DNA of 64,000 nucleotides from Bradyrhizobium sp. CCGE-LA001 (GCF_000296215.2 NZ_CP013949.1:5821501-5885500); one strand, 5' to 3'; shown: positions 25,245 through 35,181, counted from the stretch's first letter. Notes: generated from the letters alone by a model not told the origin. Numbers and translations: made by a program.

Positions 25245-25400
25245 GTGCTCGCCCCTTGCGGGAGAGGACAGCGACGCCGGTAGACACGGCCTCACTTGGG
25301 TGAGGGGTATGTCTCCGCTCATTCGTCTCCCAGTTTGAATCGCTGAGACACACCTCTCATCCGACACTTCGCGCCACCTTTTCCCACAAGGCGAGAAGGA
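25245..25400. repeat. Dispersed intergenic palindrome, family D (diverged copy 2)
   Basis: GTGCTCGCCCCTTGCGGGAGAGG and TTTTCCCACAAGGCGAGAAGG flank CTCACTTGGGTGAGGGGTATG and CTCTCATCCGACACTTCGCGCC segments that match the 11131-11270 copy in inverted orientation. It separates the convergent monooxygenase and thioesterase genes. Confidence 0.7.
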
Positions 25401-25422
25401 AGCGAGCCTGCGTCGAAGTCGT

Positions 25423-25842
25423 CTACTTCACCACCCTCGCCGCTTCCAGCAATCGCTCAGTCGCGCTCGCTGTCGCCAACACGGTGCCGTCCTCCGACAT
25501 CAGTTTGCCCTCGACAAAGGCAATGGTCTTGCCGAGCTGCGTCACCTGGGCTTCGCCGATGATCGGTCCGGGCTTGGCCGGACTGAGGAAATTCACGGTC
25601 ATGCTGATGGTCGTGGTGTAAAGCCGGCCGTCGCTCATCACCAGCACCGCCGGCCCCATCGTGTCGTCAAGCATCGCCGAGAGCATGCCGCCCTGGATGA
25701 AACCTGCGGGGTTGCAAAACTCCGGCTTGCCGTCGAAGCCGAGCCTGATCCAGCCCTCCTGCGGGCGCGCATCGAGGAGGCGCCAGCCCAGCAGTTCGGC
25801 GCAGGGCGGCCTTGGAAAGTTGTCGAGCGCTGTTTTGACCAT
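25423..25842 (-). CDS. PaaI-family hot-dog thioesterase
   Basis: The 139-residue protein has the hot-dog fold pattern of PaaI thioesterases: NPAGFIQGGMLSAMLDDTMGP covers the central helix, where the usual HGG is QGG here, and TISMTVNFLSPAKPG forms the following strands. These enzymes hydrolyse acyl-CoA thioesters. The His to Gln change in the HGG-like motif occurs in several bacterial members. It starts with ATG at 25842. Confidence 0.85.
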   Translation of the reverse strand: MVKTALDNFPRPPCAELLGWRLLDARPQEGWIRLGFDGKPEFCNPAGFIQGGMLSAMLDDTMGPAVLVMSDGRLYTTTISMTVNFLSPAKPGPIIGEAQVTQLGKTIAFVEGKLMSEDGTVLATASATERLLEAARVVK

Positions 25843-26089
25843 GCGAACCTCCGTTGCCCATCATGGATAGTCCAGGGCTGCTGACAACCTGGTGTCAGCA
25901 ACCATCATCCCGCATCGCGGCAGGTGAAGACCTGCACGTTCCGGCGAGACCCGCGGCTTCCGCGCAAATTAAGGTCATTTCAACCAAACGGCTTCACGGC
26001 CGATTCAACACATTGCCAAGGGAATCCCTGGCGGTAAGCGGTTGGAAGTTACCGCATGGGACAAGTCACCGTGACACCGGAGCTTTCCC

Positions 26090-27838
26090 ATGCGCGCGCT
26101 GTTGCACCAGGCCAAGAACCGCCTGCACGCAATTGAAGACCACCTGACGGTACGGACGCAGATCGCCGCTGCCGTGGCGGCCTTGTCGATCGTCCTCGTT
26201 GGCACCCTCGCTGCCGGCGCCGCGCTCATCAGCTATAGAAATACGGCGACCCTCATCGAGAGCAGTCTGACGCAGATCGCCTCCACAACTTCGGGCCGCC
26301 TCGACCGCTTCATGGCAACGCGCCAGCAGGAAATCAAGCTGTTCGCGGAGCTGCAACCGATGCAGCCGCTATGGCAGGGCGATCCGGCCGCGCTGCGCAG
26401 CGCGCTCGAAGCTCTCCAGCGCTCCTTTTCCGACTTCGCATGGATCGGCTTTGCCGATGCCGAAGGCAACGTCGTCGCCGCAACCGGTGGCCTGCTGCAA
26501 GGCAAGTCCGTGGCAGCGCGGCCGTGGTTCAGGCAGGGCCTGAAGAGCGTCGCCATTGGCGATGTGCATGAGGCTCTCCTGCTCGCCTCGCTGCTGACGC
26601 AGCGCGCCAACAACGAACCCTATCGCTTCGTCGACATCGCCGTTCCCGTGCACGACGCCGCGGGCAAGCTGCTCGGCGTGCTCGGCGGACATCTCGACTG
26701 GAATTGGGCCAGCAACCTGATCAAGGACGCCGAAGCCACTGACGGCAGCGCCAAGACGCAGCTGTCTATACTCAGCAAGGGCGGTATGGTCCTGGTCGGA
26801 CCAAAGCAGGAGACCGTCCGCTATGGCGGCGAGGACCTCGCCGGCATTCTGAAGACCCGCGTCGGCACCTTCCGCGAGACCGCGGACGAGCAGCAGATGC
26901 TGACCGCATTCCACGTCGGCACGGGTTACCGCGATTATCAGGGACTGAACTGGATCGTCACCGCGAGCCAGCCGGCGAGTGTGGCGCTCGCGGCCGCGAT
27001 CTCGTCGGCGTACACGATCCTGGCCATCGGTGCCGTGACGGCACTGACAGGACTGTCCCTGGCCATCCTGGTCTCGCGCCGGATCGCCGGTCCGATCATC
27101 GCCATCACCGGGGAAGCCGACCGCATCGGTCGCGCCCACGGCCCCACCATGCTGGCGCGGCAGAGCGGCTCGGCCGAGGTCGTGCAGCTCTCGCGCGCGC
27201 TGCGCTCGCTGCTCCGCCGCATCGGCCTTGCCGAAGAGCGTACGAAGGAGGCCGAGCTGCGCGCCACCGAAAACGCGATGCAGCTTCAGGAGGACATGCT
27301 GAAGCTGCGCCAGCTCGCCGACACCGACTTCATGACCGGTCTGATGAACCGCCGGTCCTTCCTCGCCGTCGCCGACGACGCGGTCGCGTTCTGCCGCCGC
27401 TACAAGCGCAACATGGCGACGCTGATGATCGACATCGATCATTTCAAGAAGATCAACGACACCCATGGCCATGCTGCCGGCGACGACGCCATCAAGCGCG
27501 TCGCCGAGATCGTCAGCCAGTCGATCCGGACCACCGACAAGGCCGCGCGCTTCGGCGGCGAGGAGTTCGTGGTGCTGCTGCGCGAGATCGACCAGGAGAC
27601 CGCCGTGCTGCTCGCCGATCGCATCAGGACCTCGATCGAGAGCGCGACGGTGCGCCACGGCAACATTGTCATTCCCCTCACGGTCTCGGTCGGGCTCGCG
27701 CTGTTCGACGAGAGCGACCGCGACGTGCAGGACGTCATCGAGCGCGCCGACCAGGGCCTCTATGTCGCCAAGAAGACCGGCCGCAACCGCACATTCCTGA
27801 TGCCGGCGGAAGACCAGCGCGCCGCCCGCGCCGCCTGA
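26090..27838 (+). CDS. Diguanylate cyclase with periplasmic Cache-type sensor
   Basis: The 582-residue protein has a membrane helix near residues 24-48, a Cache-type periplasmic domain (to about residue 300), a second helix (ILAIGAVTALTGLSLAILV), a HAMP-like linker and a GGDEF domain. The active site is GGEEF at residues 489-493, and an RxxD inhibitory site (R480 to D483) lies five residues before it, so product inhibition by cyclic di-GMP is expected. It makes cyclic di-GMP from GTP in response to an unknown external signal. It is a single gene, convergent with mutY. Confidence 0.93.
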   Translation: MRALLHQAKNRLHAIEDHLTVRTQIAAAVAALSIVLVGTLAAGAALISYRNTATLIESSLTQIASTTSGRLDRFMATRQQEIKLFAELQPMQPLWQGDPAALRSALEALQRSFSDFAWIGFADAEGNVVAATGGLLQGKSVAARPWFRQGLKSVAIGDVHEALLLASLLTQRANNEPYRFVDIAVPVHDAAGKLLGVLGGHLDWNWASNLIKDAEATDGSAKTQLSILSKGGMVLVGPKQETVRYGGEDLAGILKTRVGTFRETADEQQMLTAFHVGTGYRDYQGLNWIVTASQPASVALAAAISSAYTILAIGAVTALTGLSLAILVSRRIAGPIIAITGEADRIGRAHGPTMLARQSGSAEVVQLSRALRSLLRRIGLAEERTKEAELRATENAMQLQEDMLKLRQLADTDFMTGLMNRRSFLAVADDAVAFCRRYKRNMATLMIDIDHFKKINDTHGHAAGDDAIKRVAEIVSQSIRTTDKAARFGGEEFVVLLREIDQETAVLLADRIRTSIESATVRHGNIVIPLTVSVGLALFDESDRDVQDVIERADQGLYVAKKTGRNRTFLMPAEDQRAARAA

Positions 27839-27842
27839 AGGT

Positions 27843-28961
27843 TCAATCGAGCGCGTGCGCGATCACCTTGCGCATGACATTAGGCAGTGCTTCGCCGGCG
27901 AGCGTTGCGATCGGCACCCAGCGCATGCCTTCGGGCGCACGGGCGCGGGCGTCTACCTTCGCCGTGTAGACCACCAGCTCCAGCGGGAAATGCGTGAAGA
28001 CGTGGGTGACGACCCCCACCTTGCGCTGCCAGCGAGACAGCCCCTTCAATTCCGGCGCTTGCAGCTTCGCCGCCGCATCGTCCTGACCGGCGAGCCAGTC
28101 CGAGCCGGGCACTTCGGTCATGCCGCCGAGCAGGCCCTTTTCCGGCCTCGAGCGGACGAGCAGCTCATCGCCGCGCGCGACGACGAAGGCGGCGCCACGC
28201 CTGAGCGTTCCGCTCTTCTTCGGCGCCTTGCGCGGAAACGTCTCCTGCGTCCCTTGCGCGCGCGCCGTACAGTCCCCGTTCAACGGACACAGCGAGCAGG
28301 CCGGCTTCTTCGGCGTGCAGATCGAGGCGCCCAGATCCATCAGCGCCTGCGCGCTGTCGCCGGCGCGAGACTTCTCGTCGCCGGCGCGGGAGTCTGCAAG
28401 CAGCGTTGCGGCCAGTTGTTGTATCCGCGGCTTGGCCTGCGGCAGCTCCTCCTCGACCGCGAACAGGCGCGACACCACGCGTTCGATGTTGCCGTCGACC
28501 GGCATGGTGCGGCGATCGAACGCGATCGCGGCGATCGCCGCCGCGGTGTACGGCCCGATGCCGGGCAGCGCACGCAGGCCGTCTTCGGTATCGGGAAAGA
28601 CGCCGCCATGCTCGCACGTCACCGCGACCGCGCAGGCATGGAGGTTGCGCGCCCGCGAGTAATAGCCGAGCCCGGCCCACATCCGCAGCACGTCATCCTG
28701 CGAAGCCTTGCCGAGCGCCGTGACATCCGGCCAGCGCGCCACGAATTTTTCAAAATAGGGACCGACCGCCTTCACGGTGGTCTGCTGGAGCATGATCTCC
28801 GACAGCCAGACGCGGTACGGGTCCGAGGCCTCGCCGGGCGCGGCGCGCCAGGGCAGACGACGGCGGTGGCGGTCGTACCAGGCGAGCAGCAAGGTGGGGC
28901 GGGTCGAAACGACCGCCTCAAATGGTTCCGGCTTCGTCTTAAGGGCGGATTTCGAGCTCAT
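27843..28961 (-). CDS. mutY: A/G-specific adenine glycosylase
   Basis: MutY removes adenine mispaired with 8-oxoguanine. The catalytic Glu lies in SEIMLQQT and the catalytic Asp in VDGNIERV; the helix-hairpin-helix LPGIGPYTAAAI is present. The 4Fe-4S ligands show the C-x6-C-x2-C-x5-C pattern in CTPKKPACSLCPLNGDC. The C-terminal NUDIX-like domain that recognises 8-oxoG follows, giving 372 residues. The gene is divergent from the DUF721-dsbA-smc run, an order I recall from alphaproteobacteria. Confidence 0.96.
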   Translation of the reverse strand: MSSKSALKTKPEPFEAVVSTRPTLLLAWYDRHRRRLPWRAAPGEASDPYRVWLSEIMLQQTTVKAVGPYFEKFVARWPDVTALGKASQDDVLRMWAGLGYYSRARNLHACAVAVTCEHGGVFPDTEDGLRALPGIGPYTAAAIAAIAFDRRTMPVDGNIERVVSRLFAVEEELPQAKPRIQQLAATLLADSRAGDEKSRAGDSAQALMDLGASICTPKKPACSLCPLNGDCTARAQGTQETFPRKAPKKSGTLRRGAAFVVARGDELLVRSRPEKGLLGGMTEVPGSDWLAGQDDAAAKLQAPELKGLSRWQRKVGVVTHVFTHFPLELVVYTAKVDARARAPEGMRWVPIATLAGEALPNVMRKVIAHALD

Positions 28962-28995
28962 GTCTGACTGTAGCGATGACGCGCCGATCTCTCCA

Positions 28996-29080
28996 CGTCA
29001 TGCCCGCGCTCGTCGCGGGCATCCACGTCTTTCTTCGCAGGAAGAACGTGGATGGCCGGGACAAGCCCGGCCATGACGAC
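28996..29080. repeat. Dispersed intergenic palindrome, family B (copy 2)
   Basis: CGTCATGCCCGCGCTCGTCG and CATCCACGTCTT mirror GAACGTGGATGGCCGGG and CAAGCCCGGCCATGACG. It lies in the divergent promoter gap between mutY and the DUF721 gene, so unlike most copies it is close to promoters. Confidence 0.85.
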
Positions 29081-29121
29081 TAGGAACCTGCCGGTTGCAC
29101 GCGGTGATGCTATAAGCCCCC

Positions 29122-29613
29122 ATGTCCAAATTTCCTCCCAAGCCCGGTCCCATCAGCGCTAAGCCGCTGTCGCTCCTGCTCGACGACGTCTTTGCCGAGG
29201 CCTACGCCAAGCAGGGCTTTGCCGCGCGCGAGCTGGTGACGCGGTGGGCGCAGATCGCCGGGCCGGAGATCGCGGCCCATGCCGAGCCGCTGAAGATGCA
29301 ATGGCCGCGGCCCGTGGAGGGCCAGCCGCAGGAGCCGGCGACCCTGGTGCTGCGGGTCGAGGGACCGATGGCGCTGGAGATTCAGCACTCCGCCGACGTG
29401 ATCCTGGAGCGGGTCAACCGTTTCTTCGGCTGGAGTGCGGTCGGCAAGCTGGCCTTCCGGCAAGCGCCCCTGTCGCGGCCCCGGGCCCGGAAGCGGCCCG
29501 GCCCGCCGGACGCTCAATCGGTGGCCAAGGTGGCGGAGAGCCTGGGCGATATCGAAGATGAACAGCTGAAGACGGCGCTGGCCCGCCTCGGGGCGGCCAT
29601 CAAGCGAAATTGA
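29122..29613 (+). CDS. DUF721 (DciA-like) protein
   Basis: The 163-residue product has a DUF721 domain: an N-terminal helix (LLLDDVFAEAYAKQGF), ELVTRWAQIAGPEIAAHAEP, then TLVLRVEGPMALEIQHSADVILERVNRFFG. DUF721 includes DciA, the replicative-helicase operator in many bacteria that lack DnaC. A C-terminal basic Pro/Arg-rich linker follows. Position between mutY and dsbA-smc is as in other Rhizobiales. A role in DnaB loading is an inference from family membership. Confidence 0.85.
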   Translation: MSKFPPKPGPISAKPLSLLLDDVFAEAYAKQGFAARELVTRWAQIAGPEIAAHAEPLKMQWPRPVEGQPQEPATLVLRVEGPMALEIQHSADVILERVNRFFGWSAVGKLAFRQAPLSRPRARKRPGPPDAQSVAKVAESLGDIEDEQLKTALARLGAAIKRN

Positions 29614-29752
29614 GCCTCATTCGGCGGCTAATCTGGACCTGTCCTGGCCGCTCGCCATTGCCTCAATCGACGTTTCAAGCTAGCGACAGGCCGCCCGGGT
29701 GGGAACTTGATGGACCCCTGGGCCGATATTTTTGCCAATTCGGGAGCCGACC

Positions 29753-30409
29753 GTGATCATCACCCGCCGCGCCTTCACCATGATGCTGTCGCTGACCGGG
29801 CTTGCCGCGCTGGCCGGGCTCTCGCCGCTGCGGTTCGTGTCCGAGGCCATGGCGCAGGCTGCCGCCGATGTGGCCAAGCCGGTGTCGCTGCCTGACATGG
29901 CGCTCGGCCCGAACGACGCCGCCGTCACCATCACCGAATACGCTTCGATGACCTGCCCGCATTGCGCCGCCTTCAACGAGCAGGTGTTCCCCAAGATCAA
30001 GAAGGAATACATCGACACCGGCAAGGTGCGTTACATCTTCCGCGAGTTCCCGCTCGACATCAAAGCCGCCGCCGGCTCGATGCTGTCGCGCTGCATCGCC
30101 AATGGCGACGCCTCGAAATACTTCGCGGTGACCGACATGCTGTTCCGCCAGCAGAACGACTGGGTGCTGAAGAACACCACCGAGACCCTGACGCGGATCG
30201 GCAAGCAGGCCGGCCTCACCCAGCAGCAGGTCGAAGCCTGCCTGAAGGATCAGGCGCTGCTCGACAAGATCGCCGCCGACCAGAAATATGCCAGCGACGT
30301 TCTCAAGGTGGATTCGACGCCGACCTTCTTCATCAACGGCGAGAAGATCAAGGGCGAGACCTCGTTCGAGGATTTTGCCAAGAAGATCAATCCGCTGCTC
30401 AAGAGCTGA
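29753..30409 (+). CDS. DsbA-family thioredoxin-like periplasmic protein
   Basis: The product has a twin-Arg-like N-terminus (ITRRAFTMMLSLTGLAALAGL) that acts as a signal peptide, then a DsbA-type fold with a CPHC active site starting at residue 68 and the cis-Pro segment DSTPTFFINGEKIKG. It should exchange disulfides in the periplasm. The start is read as GTG at 29753, six bases after the ribosome binding site GGGAG; the next upstream start is TTG. It lies between the DUF721 gene and smc, so it is likely part of one transcription unit. Confidence 0.9.
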   Translation: MIITRRAFTMMLSLTGLAALAGLSPLRFVSEAMAQAAADVAKPVSLPDMALGPNDAAVTITEYASMTCPHCAAFNEQVFPKIKKEYIDTGKVRYIFREFPLDIKAAAGSMLSRCIANGDASKYFAVTDMLFRQQNDWVLKNTTETLTRIGKQAGLTQQQVEACLKDQALLDKIAADQKYASDVLKVDSTPTFFINGEKIKGETSFEDFAKKINPLLKS

Positions 30410-30626
30410 TTCGCAGCGCGACAAACCTGATTCGCGCATCGAGAGCCGTATCATCCCGGCATAAATCCCTTGGGAAAAGCGGCTCTCGCCGGTTGCCCTC
30501 GCGGCTCACCGCGGCCATTGTCCAGCCGCACGAGCCGCTTTGCGCGACTCGCCCAGACAGCGACATTGCCTTCCATGGTATTGTCCCGGCAGGGGGATTC
30601 GCGCCTGCCAACAGAGATGCGTGCTT

Positions 30627-33600
30627 ATGAAAATCACCCGCCTGCGCCTTCACGGTTTCAAGTCCTTCGTTGAGCCCACGGACTTCGTCATCGAGCCCGG
30701 CCTGACCGGCGTGGTCGGCCCGAACGGCTGCGGCAAGTCGAATCTCGTCGAGGCGCTGCGCTGGGCGATGGGTGAGACCTCATACAAGTCGCTGCGTGCC
30801 GCCGACATGGACGCGGTTATCTTCGCCGGCTCCGGCAACCGTCCGGCGCGCAACCATGCCGAAGTGACGATGACGATCGACAACGCCGATCGCACCGCGC
30901 CGGCGGCGATGAACGACAGCCAGCTTCTCGAAATCTCCCGCCGCATCGAGCGCGAGGCCGGCTCGGTCTATCGCATCAACGGCCGCGACGTGCGCGCACG
31001 CGACGTGCAGATCCTGTTCGCGGATGCCGCCACCGGCGCGCGTTCGCCCGCTCTCGTCCACCAGGGCAAGATCGGCGAGATCATCCAGGCCAAGCCCGAG
31101 CAGCGCCGCCGCGTGCTGGAAGACGCCGCCGGCGTCGCCGGCCTGCACGCCCGCCGCCACGAGGCCGAGCTGCGGCTGAAGGCGGCCGAGACCAACCTCA
31201 CCCGCGTCGAGGACGTGATCGGCCAGCTCTCCGGCCAGATGGAAGGCTTGAAGAAGCAGGCCCGCCAGGCCGTGCGCTATCGCGAGGTCGCGGCCAAGGT
31301 CCGCAAGGCTGAGGCTACCCTGTTCCATCTGCGCTGGATCGGCGCCCATGCCGACGTCAACGAATCCGGCCAGACCCATGACATCGCCGTGCGCGAGATG
31401 GCCGAGCGCACCCAGCACCAGGCCGAGGCCGCACGCATCCAGGCGATCCGCGCCGCCGAAATGCCGGCGCTGCGCGATGCCGAAGCGCGCGCCGCGGCCG
31501 GGCTGCAGCGCCTGACCAACGCTCGCGAGTTGCTCGACCGCGAGGAGGAGCGCGCCAAGGAGCGCGTCGCCGAGCTCGAGCGCCGTCTCGCCCAGTTCGA
31601 AGGCGACATCTCGCGCGCTCAGCAGCAGACCATGGACGCCGACGTCGCGCTGCAACGGCTCGACACCGAGGACGCCGAGCTGAAGGAAGAGATCAAGTCG
31701 CGCGTCGAGAAGCGCTCCGGCGTCGACGAGCGCGTCGCCGAAGCCGAAGCGGTGCTGACCGAAACCGAGCAGCGCTTCGCCGAGCTCACCACCGCGCTCG
31801 CCGACCTCACCGCCAAGCGCAACCAGCTAGAGGCCAACGTCCGCACCCATCGCGACAAGCTCGCCCGGCTCGACCAGGAGATCGCGAACGTCGCCGCGGA
31901 GGAGCAGAAGCTTGCGGCCGAGACCGGCGGCTTCGGCGATCTCGACGAGCTGACCGCGACGGTCGAGACCGCCGAGCAGACGCTCGCTGCTTCGGAAGCC
32001 GCGGCGCAGGCGAGCGAAGCCGCCCACGTCGCCGCGCGCCAGACGCTGGAATCCTCGCGCTCGCCGCTGGTCGAAGCCGACAAGCGCGCACAGCGGCTCG
32101 AAACCGAGGCGCGCACGATCTCCAAGATTCTCAACGGCGAGACCAAGAACCTGTGGCCGCCGATCATCGACGGCATCACCGTCGACAAGGGATTTGAAAA
32201 GGCGATCGGCGCCGCGCTCGGCGACGATCTCGACGCGCCGGTCGATCCGTCGGCGCCGATGCGCTGGACCAATGCCGGCGTCACCGACGGCGATCCCGAG
32301 CTGCCCGAAGGCGTCACCCCGCTCGCCAATCACGTGCAGGCGCCGGCCGAGCTGGCCCGCCGCCTCGCGCAGATCGGCGTCGTGCCGCGCGAACGCGGCG
32401 CTGAGCTGGTCTCGCAGCTCAAGACCGGCCAGCGGCTGGTCTCGCCCGAAGGCGACGTCTGGCGCTGGGACGGTTTTGTTGCCGCGGCTCACGCGCCGAC
32501 CGGCGCCGCGCGGCGGCTGGCCGAGCGCGCCCGCCTCGTCGACATCGAGAACGAGCTGGAGCAGGCCCGCATCGACGCGCAGATCAAGCGCCAGGCGCTG
32601 GAGAATGCCGAGTCCGAGCTGCAGATGGCCGCCAGCACCGAAGGCGCCAGCCGCGAAGCCTGGCGCGCCGCGCAGCGCGAGCTGAACATCGCGCGGGAGC
32701 GTCATGCCAATGCCGAGCGCGAGATCAGCCGCCATGCGGCGCGCAAGGCGACGCTGTCGGAAGCGCACAGCCGTCTCGCCGCCGACCGCGCCGAGGCCGA
32801 GGCCGCCTACGAATACGCCCAGGCCAGCATCGGCGAGTTGCCGTCGAGCGAGGACACCGAGACCCGTCTCGCCGCCGTCCGCAGCGATATCGAGGGCCAT
32901 CGCCGCATGGCCGCGCAGGTCCGCGCCGAGGCCCAGGCGCTGGCGCGCGAGGCAGAGCTGGCCGACCGCCGCGTGCAGGCGATCCTGGCCGAGCGTACCG
33001 AGTGGGCGAACCGCAAGGAGAGCGCGGCCTCCCACATCGACACCATCCAGGCCCGCATCGCCGAACTCACGATCGAGCGCAGCGAGCTCGAGAACGCGCC
33101 GGCCGTGTTCGCCGAGAAGCGCAGCGCGCTGATCACCGAGATCGAATACGCCGAGAACGACCGCCGAATGGCCGCCGACGCGCTCGCCACCGCGGAGACC
33201 GCGATGGCGGAGACCGACCGCGTCGCCAAGCTGACGCTGGAGGCGCTCTCCAGCTCCCGCGAGGCGACTGCTCGCGCCGAGGAGCGCATGGAAGGCGCGC
33301 GGCGACGGCTCGAGGACATCGAGCGCGAGATCCGCGACATGCTCGAAGTCGAGCCGCAGGCCGTGGCGGGCCTCGCCGAGCTCGAGCCCGGCGCGGAGCT
33401 GCCGCCGCTGCACGACATCGAGGAGGACCTCGAAAAGATGCGCCGCGACCGCGAGCGCCTCGGTGCCGTCAATCTGCGCGCCGAGGAAGAACTGCGCGAG
33501 GTCGAGACCCAGCACACCGGCCTCGTCACCGAGCGCGACGACTTGGTCGAGGCCATCAAGCGGCTGCGCCAGGGCATCCAGAGCCTCAACAAGGAAGCGC

Positions 33601-34091
33601 GCGAACGGCTGCTGACCTCGTTCGAGGTCGTCAACGACCACTTCAAGCGCCTGTTCGTCGAGCTGTTCGGCGGCGGCGAGGCCGCGCTGCACCTGATCGA
33701 GAGCGACGACCCGCTGGAAGCCGGCCTCGAAATCATCGCCAAGCCGCCGGGCAAGAAGCCGCAGACGCTGTCGCTGCTCTCGGGCGGCGAGCAGGCGCTG
33801 ACCGCGATGGCGCTGATCTTCGCGGTGTTCTTGACCAACCCCTCGCCGATCTGCGTGCTGGACGAAGTCGACGCGCCGCTCGACGACCACAACGTCGAAC
33901 GGTACTGCAATCTCCTGCACGAGATGACCGGCTCGACCGACACGCGCTTCATCATCATCACGCACAACCCGATCACGATGGCGCGGATGAACCGTCTGTT
34001 CGGCGTCACCATGGCCGAGCGCGGCGTCTCGCAGCTGGTGTCGGTGAGCCTTTCCGAGGCCGTGGACATTCTCGACCAGAACGTGGCTTGA
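30627..34091 (+). CDS. smc: Chromosome segregation protein SMC
   Basis: The 1154-residue protein has Walker A GPNGCGKSN near residue 31, two long coiled coils flanking a hinge near residues 520-640, the ABC signature LLSGGEQALTAMAL near 1050, and Walker B ICVLDEVDAPLDDHN near 1077. SMC dimers extrude DNA loops with ScpA and ScpB, which are not in the window. The ATG at 30627 is chosen; the frame is open 29 codons further upstream, but that part has no family match. It is the largest gene here. Confidence 0.97.
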   Translation: MKITRLRLHGFKSFVEPTDFVIEPGLTGVVGPNGCGKSNLVEALRWAMGETSYKSLRAADMDAVIFAGSGNRPARNHAEVTMTIDNADRTAPAAMNDSQLLEISRRIEREAGSVYRINGRDVRARDVQILFADAATGARSPALVHQGKIGEIIQAKPEQRRRVLEDAAGVAGLHARRHEAELRLKAAETNLTRVEDVIGQLSGQMEGLKKQARQAVRYREVAAKVRKAEATLFHLRWIGAHADVNESGQTHDIAVREMAERTQHQAEAARIQAIRAAEMPALRDAEARAAAGLQRLTNARELLDREEERAKERVAELERRLAQFEGDISRAQQQTMDADVALQRLDTEDAELKEEIKSRVEKRSGVDERVAEAEAVLTETEQRFAELTTALADLTAKRNQLEANVRTHRDKLARLDQEIANVAAEEQKLAAETGGFGDLDELTATVETAEQTLAASEAAAQASEAAHVAARQTLESSRSPLVEADKRAQRLETEARTISKILNGETKNLWPPIIDGITVDKGFEKAIGAALGDDLDAPVDPSAPMRWTNAGVTDGDPELPEGVTPLANHVQAPAELARRLAQIGVVPRERGAELVSQLKTGQRLVSPEGDVWRWDGFVAAAHAPTGAARRLAERARLVDIENELEQARIDAQIKRQALENAESELQMAASTEGASREAWRAAQRELNIARERHANAEREISRHAARKATLSEAHSRLAADRAEAEAAYEYAQASIGELPSSEDTETRLAAVRSDIEGHRRMAAQVRAEAQALAREAELADRRVQAILAERTEWANRKESAASHIDTIQARIAELTIERSELENAPAVFAEKRSALITEIEYAENDRRMAADALATAETAMAETDRVAKLTLEALSSSREATARAEERMEGARRRLEDIEREIRDMLEVEPQAVAGLAELEPGAELPPLHDIEEDLEKMRRDRERLGAVNLRAEEELREVETQHTGLVTERDDLVEAIKRLRQGIQSLNKEARERLLTSFEVVNDHFKRLFVELFGGGEAALHLIESDDPLEAGLEIIAKPPGKKPQTLSLLSGGEQALTAMALIFAVFLTNPSPICVLDEVDAPLDDHNVERYCNLLHEMTGSTDTRFIIITHNPITMARMNRLFGVTMAERGVSQLVSVSLSEAVDILDQNVA

Positions 34092-34100
34092 TATCGCCAG

Positions 34101-34193
34101 CGTCATTCCGGGGTTCGCGAAGCGAGAACCCGGAATCCCGCGCGACAATCTCTGGATCCCGGGTTCGCGACTTCGTCGCGCCCCGGGATGACG
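34101..34193. repeat. Dispersed intergenic palindrome, family E
   Basis: CGTCATTCCGGGGTTCGCG and AGCGAGAACCCGGAATC pair with GGATCCCGGGTTCGCG and CGCGCCCCGGGATGACG. Only one copy was seen in the window, but the two-arm layout matches the other families. It occupies the whole gap between smc and the rsm22 gene. Confidence 0.75.
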
Positions 34194-34203
34194 GTGAGCG
34201 AAG

Positions 34204-35181
34204 ATGATCTCACCCACCCTCCCCGCCGAACTGAAAGCGGCCCTCGACGGCAAGCTCCAGGGCTTTTCGCGCATCGACGCCGCCCAGCGATCACAGAAAA
34301 TCTCGACCGCTTATCGCGCCGGCGGCACCTCCGGCACGATCAAGTCGGACGCCGACGCGCTCGCTTACGCGCTGGCGCGCATGCCGGCGACCTACGCAGC
34401 CGTGGCGGCAAGCCTGAGCGCGCTGACCGAGATCGCACCCGACCTTGCCCCGGAGACGCTACTCGACGTCGGCGCAGGCCCGGGCACCGCGAGCTGGGCC
34501 GCCGCGGAGGCGTTTCCGTCGCTGCACGACTTCACCCTGCTCGACGCCAATGCCACGTTGAGCCGGCTCGCGCTTGAATTGGCGCGCGACAGCACGCGAC
34601 TGGCGGAGTGCCGCTATCTGCCTGGTGACGCCGGTGCGAACCTCACGGAGGTCTCACAAGCCGATCTCGTCATTGCCAGCTACGTCATCGGCGAGCTCAG
34701 TGAGGCCGACCAGCGCGCGCTGACAGAGGCGATGTGGGCGAAGGCGCGCCACGCGCTCGTGGTGATCGAACCCGGCACACCCGCCGGCTATGCGCGCATC
34801 CTCGCCCTGCGTCAGCAACTGATCGCGGCTGGCGCCTACGTCGCCGCGCCCTGCCCGCACGAAAGGCCCTGTCCGCTCAACGCGCCCGACTGGTGCCATT
34901 TCTCCCAGCGGCTGCCACGCTCCCAAGCGCATCGGCAGATCAAGGGCGCCGAGGTGCCGTTCGAGGACGAGCGTTTCATCTACGTCGCCCTGACCCGGAC
35001 GCCGCCCGCCGCGCGCGTCGCGCGCGTGCTGGCGCCGCCGGATGTCGGCAAGGCCGAGATCATGGCGAAGCTCTGCACGGAAAACGGTGTCGCGCTGACG
35101 AAAGTCCCGCGACGCGACAAGCCCGCCTATGCAGCCGCCCGCCGCTGGCGCTGGGGTGAGGCGGTTGTTGCCGAAAGTTAA
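34204..35181 (+). CDS. Rsm22/METTL17-family protein with putative 4Fe-4S site
   Basis: This 325-residue methyltransferase-fold protein has the SAM motif LLDVGAGPGTASWAA near residues 86-100 and belongs to the Rsm22 family associated with the small ribosomal subunit. Four cysteines at 217, 223, 231 and 291 reproduce the C-x5-C-x7-C spacing plus a distant fourth Cys that I recall from the iron-sulfur-binding METTL17, so a 4Fe-4S cluster is likely. The bacterial function, probably 16S rRNA maturation or ribosome assembly, is inferred. It follows smc after a palindrome. Confidence 0.85.
   Translation: MISPTLPAELKAALDGKLQGFSRIDAAQRSQKISTAYRAGGTSGTIKSDADALAYALARMPATYAAVAASLSALTEIAPDLAPETLLDVGAGPGTASWAAAEAFPSLHDFTLLDANATLSRLALELARDSTRLAECRYLPGDAGANLTEVSQADLVIASYVIGELSEADQRALTEAMWAKARHALVVIEPGTPAGYARILALRQQLIAAGAYVAAPCPHERPCPLNAPDWCHFSQRLPRSQAHRQIKGAEVPFEDERFIYVALTRTPPAARVARVLAPPDVGKAEIMAKLCTENGVALTKVPRRDKPAYAAARRWRWGEAVVAES

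Noticed and set aside
31827..34274. An 815-residue minus-strand open frame opposite smc
   Set aside because: It is antisense to the conserved SMC motifs and has no motif of its own.
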